DNA of 64,000 nucleotides, from NCBI GenBank assembly GCA_965216195.1, contig OZ244151.1, forward strand, positions 1,798,001 through 1,862,000, in the 5' to 3' direction. The DNA comes from Aridibacter sp965216195. Lineage in GTDB: Bacteria > Acidobacteriota > Blastocatellia > Pyrinomonadales > Pyrinomonadaceae. Position numbers and translations under genes: made by a program. This document shows, piece after piece, positions 26,855 to 35,389 of the stretch; the first letter of the stretch is position 1, and each line of letters opens with the position of its first letter. The notes under the pieces were generated by a model, which saw nothing but the letters and a program-made list of their open reading frames with translations, had not been told where the DNA came from and did no database searches.

Positions 26855-27907
26855 CTAATTCGCCATTGCGTCGGTGACCTTTATCTCGCCCGCCACGATT
26901 TTTTTCTTCGCGTCCTCAACCCTTTCAATAACAGTTTCCGGTATCAAAGCTTTGTTGTGCTCATCCATCGCATAAGCGACGCCATCTTTATCAAGACCAA
27001 AAACATGAAAACCTCCCTCGAACTTTCCAGCTTTGATCTGTTTCACAACGTCGTACACCGCATTATCTACGCGCTTTACCATACTCGTTAATACAAATCC
27101 GGGTTTTACACCATTTTGATTCGAGTCAACCCCGATCACATATCGCCTGGCATTGCCTTCGTTGTCTTTTCCAGCCTGCTCGACCGCGTCAAAGGCGCCA
27201 AGTCCCGAATTTCCAGCGGCGGTAAAGATAACATCAGCTCCTTTTTCTATTTGAGCAAGCGCCAATTCTTTTCCTTTACCGGGGTTGTTCCAGGCATGGT
27301 CTGTTACGCCGACGTAATTTTGGATCACTTGGATGTCAGGATTGACCGCCTTTGCACCCTCTTCATAACCAGTAGCAAATCTGTGGATTAACGGAATGTC
27401 CATCCCGCCCACAAATCCGAGCGTATTCGTTTTCGACTTTTCGGCAGCTATCATGCCAACCAGATACGAGCCTTCGTGTTCACGGAAGACAAGCGACGCG
27501 ACGTTCTTCTTCGGTGTTTTCCCATCCTCTTCAAAAATCACACCATCAACAATCGCAAATTTTATGTTCGGGTAATCGCGCGCAACCTTCTGCATTATCG
27601 GGCCTTGCGCAAAACCTACACCGACAATTAAATCAAAATCTTTCTCCGCGAACGCACGCATCGCCGGTTCGATCGAAGTTGGGTTTCCCGGCTCGACGTC
27701 TCTCAGCACGATATCAAAATTTTTTTCAGCTCGTTGGACCCCTTCCCAGGCAGCGGCGTTAAACGAACGGTCGTTTTTGCCCCCAATATCAAAAACAATA
27801 CCGACCTTAATCTTATCTTTATCTTCAATGGCCTCAATCTGTGCGCACGAATTTAGCAGCAGCAATGATACGAAGAGGAACAACGGAAGGAATATCTTAT
27901 TTTTCAT
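26855..27907 (-). CDS. BMP-family nucleoside-binding lipoprotein
   Basis: A 350-residue substrate-binding lipoprotein of the basic membrane protein (PnrA/BMP) family. The lipobox LLLNSC ends at Cys21. Characteristic segments are VGIVFDIGGKNDRSFNAAAWEG, the DLIVGVGFAQ region, the LGFVGGMDIPLI motif and VIGVDSNQN. These proteins bind purine or pyrimidine nucleosides and feed an ABC importer (family knowledge). It follows the pyrimidine-nucleoside phosphorylase gene by 23 bp, which fits nucleoside uptake and breakdown. Confidence 0.95.
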   Translation of the reverse strand: MKNKIFLPLFLFVSLLLLNSCAQIEAIEDKDKIKVGIVFDIGGKNDRSFNAAAWEGVQRAEKNFDIVLRDVEPGNPTSIEPAMRAFAEKDFDLIVGVGFAQGPIMQKVARDYPNIKFAIVDGVIFEEDGKTPKKNVASLVFREHEGSYLVGMIAAEKSKTNTLGFVGGMDIPLIHRFATGYEEGAKAVNPDIQVIQNYVGVTDHAWNNPGKGKELALAQIEKGADVIFTAAGNSGLGAFDAVEQAGKDNEGNARRYVIGVDSNQNGVKPGFVLTSMVKRVDNAVYDVVKQIKAGKFEGGFHVFGLDKDGVAYAMDEHNKALIPETVIERVEDAKKKIVAGEIKVTDAMAN

Positions 27908-27930
27908 ATTGATTCGGCTCGCTTTTGCTT

Positions 27931-29247
27931 TTAGCGAATTACTTCCTTTACCAAACTGATCTTTTTCGGCGGTTCGTTCGTTATTTTATACGCATTTTGT
28001 AGTTTTTCGCTAATCAAATTTGCCTGCGTTTCATTTCCGCTATACAAGACCCCCAGCACCTCACCACTTTTTATCTCATATCCTAATTTTACATCACTCG
28101 CATAACCTACACCGTGATCAACCTTATCCTCCGCCTTCAAACGTCCGCCGCCGATTTCGCAAACTGCATTTCCAATCTCTTTCGTGTTAATCTCACTTAA
28201 AAATCCAGCGAGTTCGGTTTTAATGGCCGTCTTAAACAACCCGTTTTCCAGCAAGGTCTCCGGATCGTCGCAGACCTTCGCGTCGCCTCCTTGAAGTTCG
28301 ACATTTTGCCTAAACTTCTCAAGTGCCTCACCACTTGAAAGTTTTTCGTTAAGCAAATTCTTAGCGGCGTCCCGTGTTTCTGAAACGGCGGTCATTACAA
28401 GAACGTGAGCTGAAAGTTCGCGTGCGAGATCAAGTAGCGGCTGCGAAGCCTCATCAATTTCGCTACGCAAGATTTTCACGCATTCATATACCTCGTGCGA
28501 GTTTCCGACAAATTTCCCAAGCGGTTGATTCATATCGGTTATCAGCGTGGTGGTTTTTACGCCGCACGAATTTCCCGTCTGCGTCATCGCTTCGGCGAGA
28601 AGTTTGGCCTCTTCAAGTTCACTCATAAAGGCGCCGTTACCGGTTTTTACGTCGAGCACGAGTGAATCCAGCCCCTCAGCCAACTTTTTTGACATTATCG
28701 ATGCGACGATCAGCGGAATTGTCGGTACGGTTGCGGTTGCGTCCCGAAGAGCGTACATCTTTTTGTCAGCCGGTACTATCTCAGCGGTTTGCCCGGTCAT
28801 GGCATAGCCGCATTGTTTGACGATTCGTTTGAAATCCGATGTGGAAAGGTTAACGTTAAACCCCTCGATCGATTCGAGTTTGTCGAGTGTGCCTCCTGTA
28901 TGGCCAAGCCCTCGTCCCGAAATCATTGGGACCGCGACATCACAGGCGGCGAGAAGCGGCGCAATAATCAACGATGTTTTATCGCCAACGCCTCCGGTGG
29001 AGTGCTTATCGGCTTTTGGTTTATCGATGTCTGAAAAATCCAGGACTTCGCCCGAATGAAGCATCGCTTGAGTGATCGAAGACTGTTCCCGCGCATCGAG
29101 CTCGTGAATAAACATAGCCATTATCAACGCAGAAATCTGATAATCAGCCCAGGTTTCTTCCGTCACACCAAGAATAAACTCATTTATTTCCTCGGCGGAC
29201 AACCTTTCGCCGTCGCGCTTCTTCGTAATAATATCTTGCGGTCGCAT
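27931..29247 (-). CDS. Pyrimidine-nucleoside/thymidine phosphorylase
   Basis: A 438-residue enzyme that splits thymidine or uridine with phosphate into base plus (deoxy)ribose 1-phosphate, in the cytoplasm. The signature KADKHSTGGVGDKTSLIIAP binds phosphate and pyrimidine, followed by GRGLGHTGGTLDKLES. The three-domain layout (helical, glycosyltransferase, C-terminal PYNP) and the length match the family. Which nucleosides it accepts cannot be told from sequence, so no symbol (deoA or pdp) is assigned. It is the first gene of the nucleoside operon running to 24850. Confidence 0.93.
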   Translation of the reverse strand: MRPQDIITKKRDGERLSAEEINEFILGVTEETWADYQISALIMAMFIHELDAREQSSITQAMLHSGEVLDFSDIDKPKADKHSTGGVGDKTSLIIAPLLAACDVAVPMISGRGLGHTGGTLDKLESIEGFNVNLSTSDFKRIVKQCGYAMTGQTAEIVPADKKMYALRDATATVPTIPLIVASIMSKKLAEGLDSLVLDVKTGNGAFMSELEEAKLLAEAMTQTGNSCGVKTTTLITDMNQPLGKFVGNSHEVYECVKILRSEIDEASQPLLDLARELSAHVLVMTAVSETRDAAKNLLNEKLSSGEALEKFRQNVELQGGDAKVCDDPETLLENGLFKTAIKTELAGFLSEINTKEIGNAVCEIGGGRLKAEDKVDHGVGYASDVKLGYEIKSGEVLGVLYSGNETQANLISEKLQNAYKITNEPPKKISLVKEVIR

Positions 29248-29357
29248 CCTGAATAATCTACTTTATCGGAGTGGATTTGCCAATTTCGTACTTTTTATTG
29301 CTTCCGCAAAAGAAGGATTTTAATTTCGTCGAAGATGTAGCATAATAGGAGATTATG

Positions 29358-29891
29358 ATGAGAATTATTTTAGGATCCGCCGCATTCATTCTTACCTTTG
29401 GTTTTTCAGTGTCGTTGATCGGTCTTTTGTTTGGTTTCCCGGCACCAAGTCAACCGACATACCTGAAGCTAAACGAGAATACGCGAGTTGCGAAGAATAT
29501 CGAACGTTTTTTACGTCGAGATGTTCACGTAAATGGAAATTTCCGTCACCGGCAAATCCGCAGAATTCCGGGTTATCGAGTGATGCCGGAAATTGAGCTT
29601 ATGCGGCACGAAAACTATGGGTCAGCATATGCGCGTTACGTTTACAGGTCTTCGAAAATGAACGACGCGGGATTGCCGAGAGATTTTCAGTATGCCTGGA
29701 GAAATCATATGAGTGCCTGGAGAAAACAAAGCGACTTCATAAATACGCTCAATGATGGTGAATATCTTTCAGAAGGTGTGATTCGTAGCACGACTTCAGC
29801 AAATTCACGTGAGATCAATCGAAGTTGGGATCAGGTTTTGCGAATTGCTCAAAGATATGGCGTAAGGATTGACGAAAGTTACTACGAATAG
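29358..29891 (+). CDS. Hypothetical exported or membrane-anchored protein
   Basis: A 177-residue protein with an N-terminal hydrophobic segment (residues ~3-25, GSAAFILTFGFSVSLIGLLFG), then a soluble basic helical region rich in Arg, Asn and Tyr. I do not recognise the domain. GGAG lies 6 nt before the second ATG at 29358, which is therefore preferred over the adjoining ATG at 29355. It converges on ispF with a 2-bp gap and no visible terminator. Confidence 0.6.
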   Translation: MRIILGSAAFILTFGFSVSLIGLLFGFPAPSQPTYLKLNENTRVAKNIERFLRRDVHVNGNFRHRQIRRIPGYRVMPEIELMRHENYGSAYARYVYRSSKMNDAGLPRDFQYAWRNHMSAWRKQSDFINTLNDGEYLSEGVIRSTTSANSREINRSWDQVLRIAQRYGVRIDESYYE

Positions 29892-29893
29892 TT

Positions 29894-30376
29894 TTAGAGC
29901 TTTTTAAGGAGAATACAGGCTTCGGCTTTAATTGCCCGGCGTTCGCCGACAGCATCTAAGCCCTCGCCTGTTTTTGCTTTTATACTTACCTGTCCTGTCT
30001 TCACTTCCAAGATCTCTGCAATTATTCTTCTCATACTTTCAATAAAAGGTCGTAATTTTGGCCGCTCGAGATGTACATTCGAGTCAATATTCTCAAGTGC
30101 ATAACCCTTCCCTTTCATCAATTTAACGGCTTCTCGCAAGAAGTCTGTGGAATCGGATCCTTTCCAGCGTTGATCAGTATCCCGAAAGTGTGAGCCGATG
30201 TCACCAAGGGCGAGCGCTCCCAGAATCGCATCGGTAATGGCGTGAAGAAGCGCATCCGCATCCGAATGTCCAACAGCACCAAGATCCGAAGGAACGTCGA
30301 TACCACCGATTACGAGTCGCCTTCCTTCCTCAAGTCTGTGTAGATCGCTTCCGATTCCAATCCGCTGTTTACTCAA
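29894..30376 (-). CDS. ispF: 2-C-methyl-D-erythritol 2,4-cyclodiphosphate synthase
   Basis: Forms the cyclodiphosphate in the fifth step of the MEP isoprenoid pathway. The zinc motif DLHRL (Asp and His) and HSDADALLHAI (His) are present, with normal trimeric-enzyme length of 160 residues. I start it at the TTG at 30376 because this gives the usual (x)RIGIGSDLHRL beginning. The longer TTG start at 30406 adds ten residues. It overlaps the end of ispD by 8 nt, so the two are translationally coupled. Confidence 0.95.
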   Translation of the reverse strand: MSKQRIGIGSDLHRLEEGRRLVIGGIDVPSDLGAVGHSDADALLHAITDAILGALALGDIGSHFRDTDQRWKGSDSTDFLREAVKLMKGKGYALENIDSNVHLERPKLRPFIESMRRIIAEILEVKTGQVSIKAKTGEGLDAVGERRAIKAEACILLKKL

Positions 30377-31040
30377 ATCTCTCAATCTCCAACAATTTTT
30401 TGACAACCTGAATATCCTCGGCCGTCGTTACCTTAATATTTCTCGAACTCCCTTCAACATACGCGATTTCGTGTCCCAGCTTCTCAACCAAATAACACTC
30501 GTCGGTTACATCTTCGGTCAATTCACTGTTTTCGAAAGCGCGCATCAGTATTTCGTATCGAAAACATTGCGGCGTTAAAGCTGCTCTGAGTCCGTCTCGA
30601 TTGATAGTTTTTAAAATACTGCCTTCTGAAACTTCTTTTATCGTGTCTGTTATCTTTGAAACCAGGCACGCCGCCCCGGTTTCCCGAGCTTTTTCAACCG
30701 TCGCTGTAATTTCGCCACAAGTTATGAGGGGACGCACACCGTCGTGAACTGCCACTACTTCAGTTGTCGGTTCAACCGCCCTCAAACCGTTAAGAACAGA
30801 TTCCGCTCGTGTTTTCCCGCCCGGAACCCTTCGCGAAATCTTCCCTGAATCGTATTCTTCCTCGGAGGCTGCCGCGCTTTCAGGCAAAACGAGTACGATC
30901 GAATCGATTGATTCGCATTCTTCGAAAACCCTTATCGTATGCTTGATTAATGAGTCGGTATTAACCGTGGTGAACTGCTTGGGAATGTCTCCGCCAAATC
31001 TTTTGCCGCTTCCGGCTGCAACGATTATTGCTGAATTCAT
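30369..31040 (-). CDS. ispD: 2-C-methyl-D-erythritol 4-phosphate cytidylyltransferase
   Basis: Couples MEP to CTP in the third step of the MEP pathway. The nucleotidyltransferase motif IVAAGSGKRFGGDIPKQF (residues 6-23) binds CTP, and VAVHDGVRPL and the C-terminal ITDTIK region follow the family pattern. The 223-residue length is normal. It is directly downstream (21 bp) of a YacL-like PIN/TRAM membrane protein and overlaps ispF, an order also seen in Bacillus (yacL-ispD-ispF; established knowledge). Confidence 0.96.
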   Translation of the reverse strand: MNSAIIVAAGSGKRFGGDIPKQFTTVNTDSLIKHTIRVFEECESIDSIVLVLPESAAASEEEYDSGKISRRVPGGKTRAESVLNGLRAVEPTTEVVAVHDGVRPLITCGEITATVEKARETGAACLVSKITDTIKEVSEGSILKTINRDGLRAALTPQCFRYEILMRAFENSELTEDVTDECYLVEKLGHEIAYVEGSSRNIKVTTAEDIQVVKKLLEIERFE

Positions 31041-31061
31041 ATATGGCGTGGAAACTTCTGA

Positions 31062-32204
31062 TTAGCTTTCTTCGACCATCTTGTGCTGCCGAATCCCGCC
31101 AGCCTGTTTCCGCATATTTTCAGAGCGCGTATTGTGAATATTTGATTGGCTCTCGTGAATCTCAGCGCTATCTTCCCACAAACGACCGAATATCATCTTC
31201 CCGGCGGTAGTTTGGAGAACACTCGTAACGGCAATATCAGCGGTTTTACCAATTAGTTTTCGAGCATTATCTACAACCACCATCGTGCCGTCGTCAAGAT
31301 AGGCAACGCCTTGATTGTATTCCTTACCCTCTTTAAGAATGAACACCTTCATCGCTTCGCCCGGTAAAACAACAGGTTTCAGCGCATTTGCCAATTCATT
31401 GATATTTAAGACACTTACGCCCCGCAACTCGGAAACTTTGTTGAGGTTAAAGTCGTTTGTCACAACCACTCCGTCAAGCTGCTTTCCAAGTTCGATCAAT
31501 TTAAGATCGACCTCCTTAACTTTTGGAAAATCCGTTTCGACAATTTGAATATCCAGAGCGTTGTTGTTTCGAAGTCGCTGAAGCATATCAAGACCGCGAC
31601 GTCCGCGCTGTCGCTTCGAAGAATCGGGCGAATCTGCAACCTGTTGAAGCTCGGTTAAAATAAATTGCGGAATAATCAACGTGCCGCCCAGAAAACCGGT
31701 TTCGGCAACATCTGCGATTCTTCCATCGATAATTACGCTTGTGTCGAGAATCTTGTAATCGTGCTTAACATTTTTGTCGCTAAACACACCGCCAAGCGCC
31801 GATAAATCGATGAATTCGCCTTTCGCAGCACCGACCATCAGCCCCATATAAGCCATGAGCAATGCGAGAGCAACGGTTAGGAAAGTTTTTACCTCTGCCG
31901 GAACAGCCGCCGTTTCCTGTGAGCTAATAAGCATTCCGATCAAATACGCAGCAATTATCCCTAGGATCGATCCAATTGCAGCACCGATCAGAGTTTTGAG
32001 CGTCGCGCGCCTGACCCGCATCTCAAAAGCAATGATGAAAACAGCGACGACTGCCCCCAATCCAGCTGAGAGAAATCTTTTGTGTTCAATAGTAAGATTC
32101 CAGGGATTTAGCGTATCAACGTTTGCAAATGGATTGAGCATCCACGCAACGGCAGCCAGCAGGAAAATAAACCCTAGTCTTACAATAAGGATATCCGCTC
32201 TCAT
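31062..32204 (-). CDS. YacL-like membrane PIN/TRAM-domain protein
   Basis: About 380 residues. Four N-terminal transmembrane helices lie in residues ~5-120, followed by a PIN ribonuclease-like domain (ILDTSVIIDGRIAD, ELQQVADS, and VVTNDFNLNKVSELRGV with conserved acidic residues) and a C-terminal TRAM-type beta-barrel (KEYNQGVAYLDDGTMVVVDNA). YacL family proteins have this layout and are encoded next to ispD in Firmicutes. An RNase or RNA-binding role at the membrane is inferred. The ATG at 32204 is preferred over the GTG three codons upstream. Confidence 0.9.
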   Translation of the reverse strand: MRADILIVRLGFIFLLAAVAWMLNPFANVDTLNPWNLTIEHKRFLSAGLGAVVAVFIIAFEMRVRRATLKTLIGAAIGSILGIIAAYLIGMLISSQETAAVPAEVKTFLTVALALLMAYMGLMVGAAKGEFIDLSALGGVFSDKNVKHDYKILDTSVIIDGRIADVAETGFLGGTLIIPQFILTELQQVADSPDSSKRQRGRRGLDMLQRLRNNNALDIQIVETDFPKVKEVDLKLIELGKQLDGVVVTNDFNLNKVSELRGVSVLNINELANALKPVVLPGEAMKVFILKEGKEYNQGVAYLDDGTMVVVDNARKLIGKTADIAVTSVLQTTAGKMIFGRLWEDSAEIHESQSNIHNTRSENMRKQAGGIRQHKMVEES

Positions 32205-32264
32205 TTCGTTCACAATCTTAGCACGATTTCGTGCATTCTAATAGTATTATACTTATAACAAATC

Positions 32265-32990
32265 TTAATCGACTCTGAGAGTCTGGCCATTAATTCCAAT
32301 GGATTCGCTCGAAAGTAGAAACAAAATCACTCTAGCGACGTCATCTGCGTCAACTCCCGATGGCGGTCGAAACAGCTCCTCATCCAGGGTCTCTGCTTTG
32401 TGCGCTGTGCCATTTTCAGTCCCTACGGCAACAGCATTTACACGAAATATTGAGGGTAACGTTTTAGCTAAGTCGCTTGTAAACTCGCCCAAAGATGTCC
32501 TTATAGCTGAAGCCATCTCCGAGTTCTCTTTTGCCGATCCAACGGTTGAAACCACGCTCACAATTTTTGGCTTCGGCCGTGGCGACATAAGTCTCAAAGC
32601 CTCTTGGGTCGTTAAAAAAGCTCTCTTCAAACCAGAATCGATTACTTGATCAAAACTTTCCTCGTTTGTATTATCAAACGCCGAATTCGTCCCTAATTCT
32701 AGACAATTTACAAGCAAATCAAGTCTTCCATATAGATTTTCGACTTCATTCACCAGCTTTCTTGTTCCTTCAACTTGCGTCGTATCGGCATTTACGGCAT
32801 TCGCGAGCGTCCCAAGCGACTTCAACTCATCAAGTACCCGTTTATCCTCTTCCGTAGATTCCGGGTACCCTACAATTACGTAAGAGCCGTAAAGCGCTAA
32901 TTGCATTGCGACAGCCCGTCCAAATGGATTTGCACCGTCAGTAATCAAAGCTACTTTTTCAGAAAACGCGTGTTGGCTTGGAGTAGGCAT
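32265..32990 (-). CDS. Short-chain dehydrogenase/reductase
   Basis: A 241-residue classical SDR-like protein. The cofactor motif is altered: the usual TGxxxGxG reads TDGANPFG (residues ~17-24), and the VNCLE segment replaces the NNAG motif. The YxxxK active site is not obvious in the expected place (TSLGEFTSDLAKT follows SAIRTSL), so it may be catalytically poor or act as a regulatory SDR (inference). The C-terminal GINGQTLRVD end is typical. It is the first gene of the SDR, yacL-like, ispD, ispF run. Confidence 0.75.
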   Translation of the reverse strand: MPTPSQHAFSEKVALITDGANPFGRAVAMQLALYGSYVIVGYPESTEEDKRVLDELKSLGTLANAVNADTTQVEGTRKLVNEVENLYGRLDLLVNCLELGTNSAFDNTNEESFDQVIDSGLKRAFLTTQEALRLMSPRPKPKIVSVVSTVGSAKENSEMASAIRTSLGEFTSDLAKTLPSIFRVNAVAVGTENGTAHKAETLDEELFRPPSGVDADDVARVILFLLSSESIGINGQTLRVD

Positions 32991-33079
32991 AATTTCGTCA
33001 ATTCAAAATGAAAAATTAAAAATGTAGAATAGTCGGACGTCCTAATTACAATTTGTAATTTTGCACTTATTATTTACCA

Positions 33080-34456
33080 GTGGCAAAACAACCAAAAACA
33101 ATCTACGTCTGCCAGGAATGCGGAAATCAGGAACGCAAATGGAACGGACAGTGTCGAGAATGCGGAAAGTGGAACACTTTCGTTGAGGAGAAATTTCGCC
33201 CGACCCCCCAGGCAAAAGGAAGTTTGGGCAAAACCGTTTCGACGTTTCGCGACGTTAAACCTCTCGCGTACAAAGATATAGAGTCACAGGACGACAAACG
33301 CACGCCATCGGGAATCGAGGAATTCGATCGGGTTTTGGGCGGCGGTATCGTTGCCGGCTCACTCGTTCTCATCGGAGGCTCACCGGGAATCGGAAAATCG
33401 ACGCTCATAAGCCAGGTATCCGACGAGTTAAGCAAAACCGGCGGAAAAGTACTTTACGTTTCCGGAGAGGAATCTGAACGCCAGATAAAGATGCGGGGCG
33501 AAAGACTCGGTTTAAACGCTGATAACCTGTTTCTCTTACCGGAAACAAATCTCGAAGCAATCTTGACCGAAACTGAAAGACTCAAGCCTGACTTCGTAAT
33601 CGTCGATTCGATCCAGACGGTTTTTAGCGGAAAACTCGAATCTGCTCCGGGCTCGGTTTCCCAAGTTCGTGAAGTTGCCGGCGAATTCATGCTGTTTGCG
33701 AAGGGAACGGCGACACCCGTTTTCCTGATTGGACACGTAACAAAAGAAGGCTCAATCGCCGGACCAAAAGCACTCGAACACATCGTCGATACGGTTTTGT
33801 ATTTTGAAGGCGACCGCCACCACAATCACCGAATTATCCGTGCGACAAAGAACCGTTTTGGCGCGGCAAATGAAATTGGCGTTTTCGAAATGACGAATCA
33901 AGGCTTAGTTCCCGTCGGAAACCCCTCAGAGGTGTTTCTTCAAGAGAGGCCAGAGGGAGCAAGTGGCTCTGTTGTAACGGTTTGTATGGAAGGCACTCGA
34001 CCGATGCTGGTCGAGGTTCAGGCTCTTGTTTCGAGTACAAATTACGGCACGGGCAGGCGTATGGCACAAGGTTTTGATTACAACCGAACTTCCCTGCTCA
34101 TCGCGGTTCTGGAAAAACGGCTTGGTTTTCAAATTGCCAATGACGACGTTTTTATAAATGTCGCGGGAGGTCTGGAAGTTTCCGAACCCGCTGCCGATTT
34201 GGGAGTAATCGCTGCTATCTCTTCAAGTTTCAAAAACCTACAGATCCCGCCGGAAACTGCCGTCTTCGGCGAAGTCGGCTTAACGGGCGAAGTCCGCGGA
34301 GTTCTCCAGGCACAATCGCGCGCGCGGGAGGCTCAAACCCTTGGTTTTAAGAAATTAGTTTTACCCGCATCTAACAAAAGGGGCTTAGAAAAGCTGTTGG
34401 GTGTAAGAGTAGTTGGTGTCCGAAATCTGGAAGAGGCGTTGGAGGAATTGTTTTAA
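33080..34456 (+). CDS. radA: DNA repair protein RadA (Sms)
   Basis: A 458-residue RecA-like helicase that extends D-loops and branch-migrates recombination intermediates. The N-terminal zinc finger (CxxC...CxxC in CQECG and CRECG, residues ~10-30) is intact. Walker A is GGSPGIGKST, the KNRFG motif is at about residue 255, and the C-terminal Lon-like domain (GGLEVSEPAADLGV) is complete. The start is a GTG with no strong Shine-Dalgarno. A 13-nt AT palindrome sits ~20 bp upstream. Confidence 0.97.
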   Translation: MAKQPKTIYVCQECGNQERKWNGQCRECGKWNTFVEEKFRPTPQAKGSLGKTVSTFRDVKPLAYKDIESQDDKRTPSGIEEFDRVLGGGIVAGSLVLIGGSPGIGKSTLISQVSDELSKTGGKVLYVSGEESERQIKMRGERLGLNADNLFLLPETNLEAILTETERLKPDFVIVDSIQTVFSGKLESAPGSVSQVREVAGEFMLFAKGTATPVFLIGHVTKEGSIAGPKALEHIVDTVLYFEGDRHHNHRIIRATKNRFGAANEIGVFEMTNQGLVPVGNPSEVFLQERPEGASGSVVTVCMEGTRPMLVEVQALVSSTNYGTGRRMAQGFDYNRTSLLIAVLEKRLGFQIANDDVFINVAGGLEVSEPAADLGVIAAISSSFKNLQIPPETAVFGEVGLTGEVRGVLQAQSRAREAQTLGFKKLVLPASNKRGLEKLLGVRVVGVRNLEEALEELF

Positions 34457-34477
34457 GAAAAGATTAAACGTAAATAT

Positions 34478-34546
34478 CGTTAAGCAAGCGGTCTTTGACC
34501 GCGTCTCAACACTTGCAATCGACGGTCAAAGACCGTCTGCTTAACG
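34478..34546. repeat. REP-like palindromes upstream of RAYT copy 2
   Basis: Two oppositely oriented units: CGTTAAGCAA then GCGGTC-TTT-GACCGC (34488-34502), and GACGGTC-AAA-GACCGTC (34521-34537) then TGCTTAACG (to 34546). They share a TTAAC-flanked hairpin design with the units downstream of the transposase gene. Confidence 0.85.
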
Positions 34547-34597
34547 ATGTTGTTTTAAACTCAACGATTTTTCGTTTGGTTTTATTACATCGATTTT

Positions 34598-35182
34598 ATG
34601 ACCACATTTAACTCAAATGAGAAAAACATTTTCCACTATCTTACATTTGTTACATTTCGACGTGTTCCTATCTTCAAAAGTGAACAAACTTGTCGCCTTT
34701 TTATTGATTCTTTACAAGAAACCAGAAAAAAACATCAAGTCAAACTAATCGCTTATGTGATAATGCCCGACCACATTCACTTAATCGTAAATCCCCTTAA
34801 TCGTGATATTGAACTTGTGGGGAAAGAATTGAAAGGAATATCAGGAAACAAAATAATTAGGTGGCTTAAAGAAAATAGATACAAAACCTCGCTCGAAAAA
34901 CTTAGACTTAATAAGGTTGGAAAAAAGAATCACACCTATTCTGTTTGGCAAAAGAGAGTAAAGTCAGTTGATTTATGGAGCCATAAATTTATTGTGCAGA
35001 AAATAAACTACATTCACTTAAACCCGGTTCGTGTAAATCTTTGCAGGCATCCAGCCAAATGGAAATGGTCAAGTTATAATGCTTATTTGCGAAAGACGGA
35101 TTCGGAAATTCCGATTTGTCCAGACAAGAAGGGCTTTTGGTCGGATATCGAATTGGAACACGGTAAAAGACCGTTTGCTTAA
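34598..35182 (+). CDS. REP-associated tyrosine transposase (RAYT), copy 2
   Basis: A 194-residue Y1/IS200-like transposase of the RAYT group. HUH is HIH in MPDHIHLIV and the catalytic Tyr lies in INYIHLNPVRVNLC, followed by the conserved WKWSSYNAYL end. It is a different lineage from copy 1: longer and with different REP units. The stop codon and last residues lie inside a REP unit (CGGT..ACCG then TGCTTAACG), so the repeat has become the gene end. No Shine-Dalgarno is evident. Confidence 0.9.
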   Translation: MTTFNSNEKNIFHYLTFVTFRRVPIFKSEQTCRLFIDSLQETRKKHQVKLIAYVIMPDHIHLIVNPLNRDIELVGKELKGISGNKIIRWLKENRYKTSLEKLRLNKVGKKNHTYSVWQKRVKSVDLWSHKFIVQKINYIHLNPVRVNLCRHPAKWKWSSYNAYLRKTDSEIPICPDKKGFWSDIELEHGKRPFA

Positions 35183-35367
35183 CGGCGAGTTTGCTGGATG
35201 GTCGCTGAAACACGGTCGAAGACCGTTTGCTTAACGAAGAGTTTTGGTGAATTTACGTGGAAACACGGTCAAAGACCTTTTACTTAACGAGGAGCGTGGC
35301 GAATGGTCGTTGAATTTAGCACGCATACTCTTATTAATTATCGTTAAGGAAGCGGTCTCCGACCGCG
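35160..35367. repeat. REP-like units downstream of RAYT copy 2
   Basis: Hairpin units of the type ACGGT(C)-AAA/GAA-GACCGTTTGCTTAACG begin near 35160, 35211 and 35265 (the last diverged to CCTTTTACTTAACG). An opposite-facing unit at 35342-35366 reads CGTTAAGGAAGCGGTC-TCC-GACCGC. The first overlaps the transposase stop codon. Confidence 0.9.
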
Positions 35368-35389
35368 GTGAGATCTAAGTTGAATCGAT

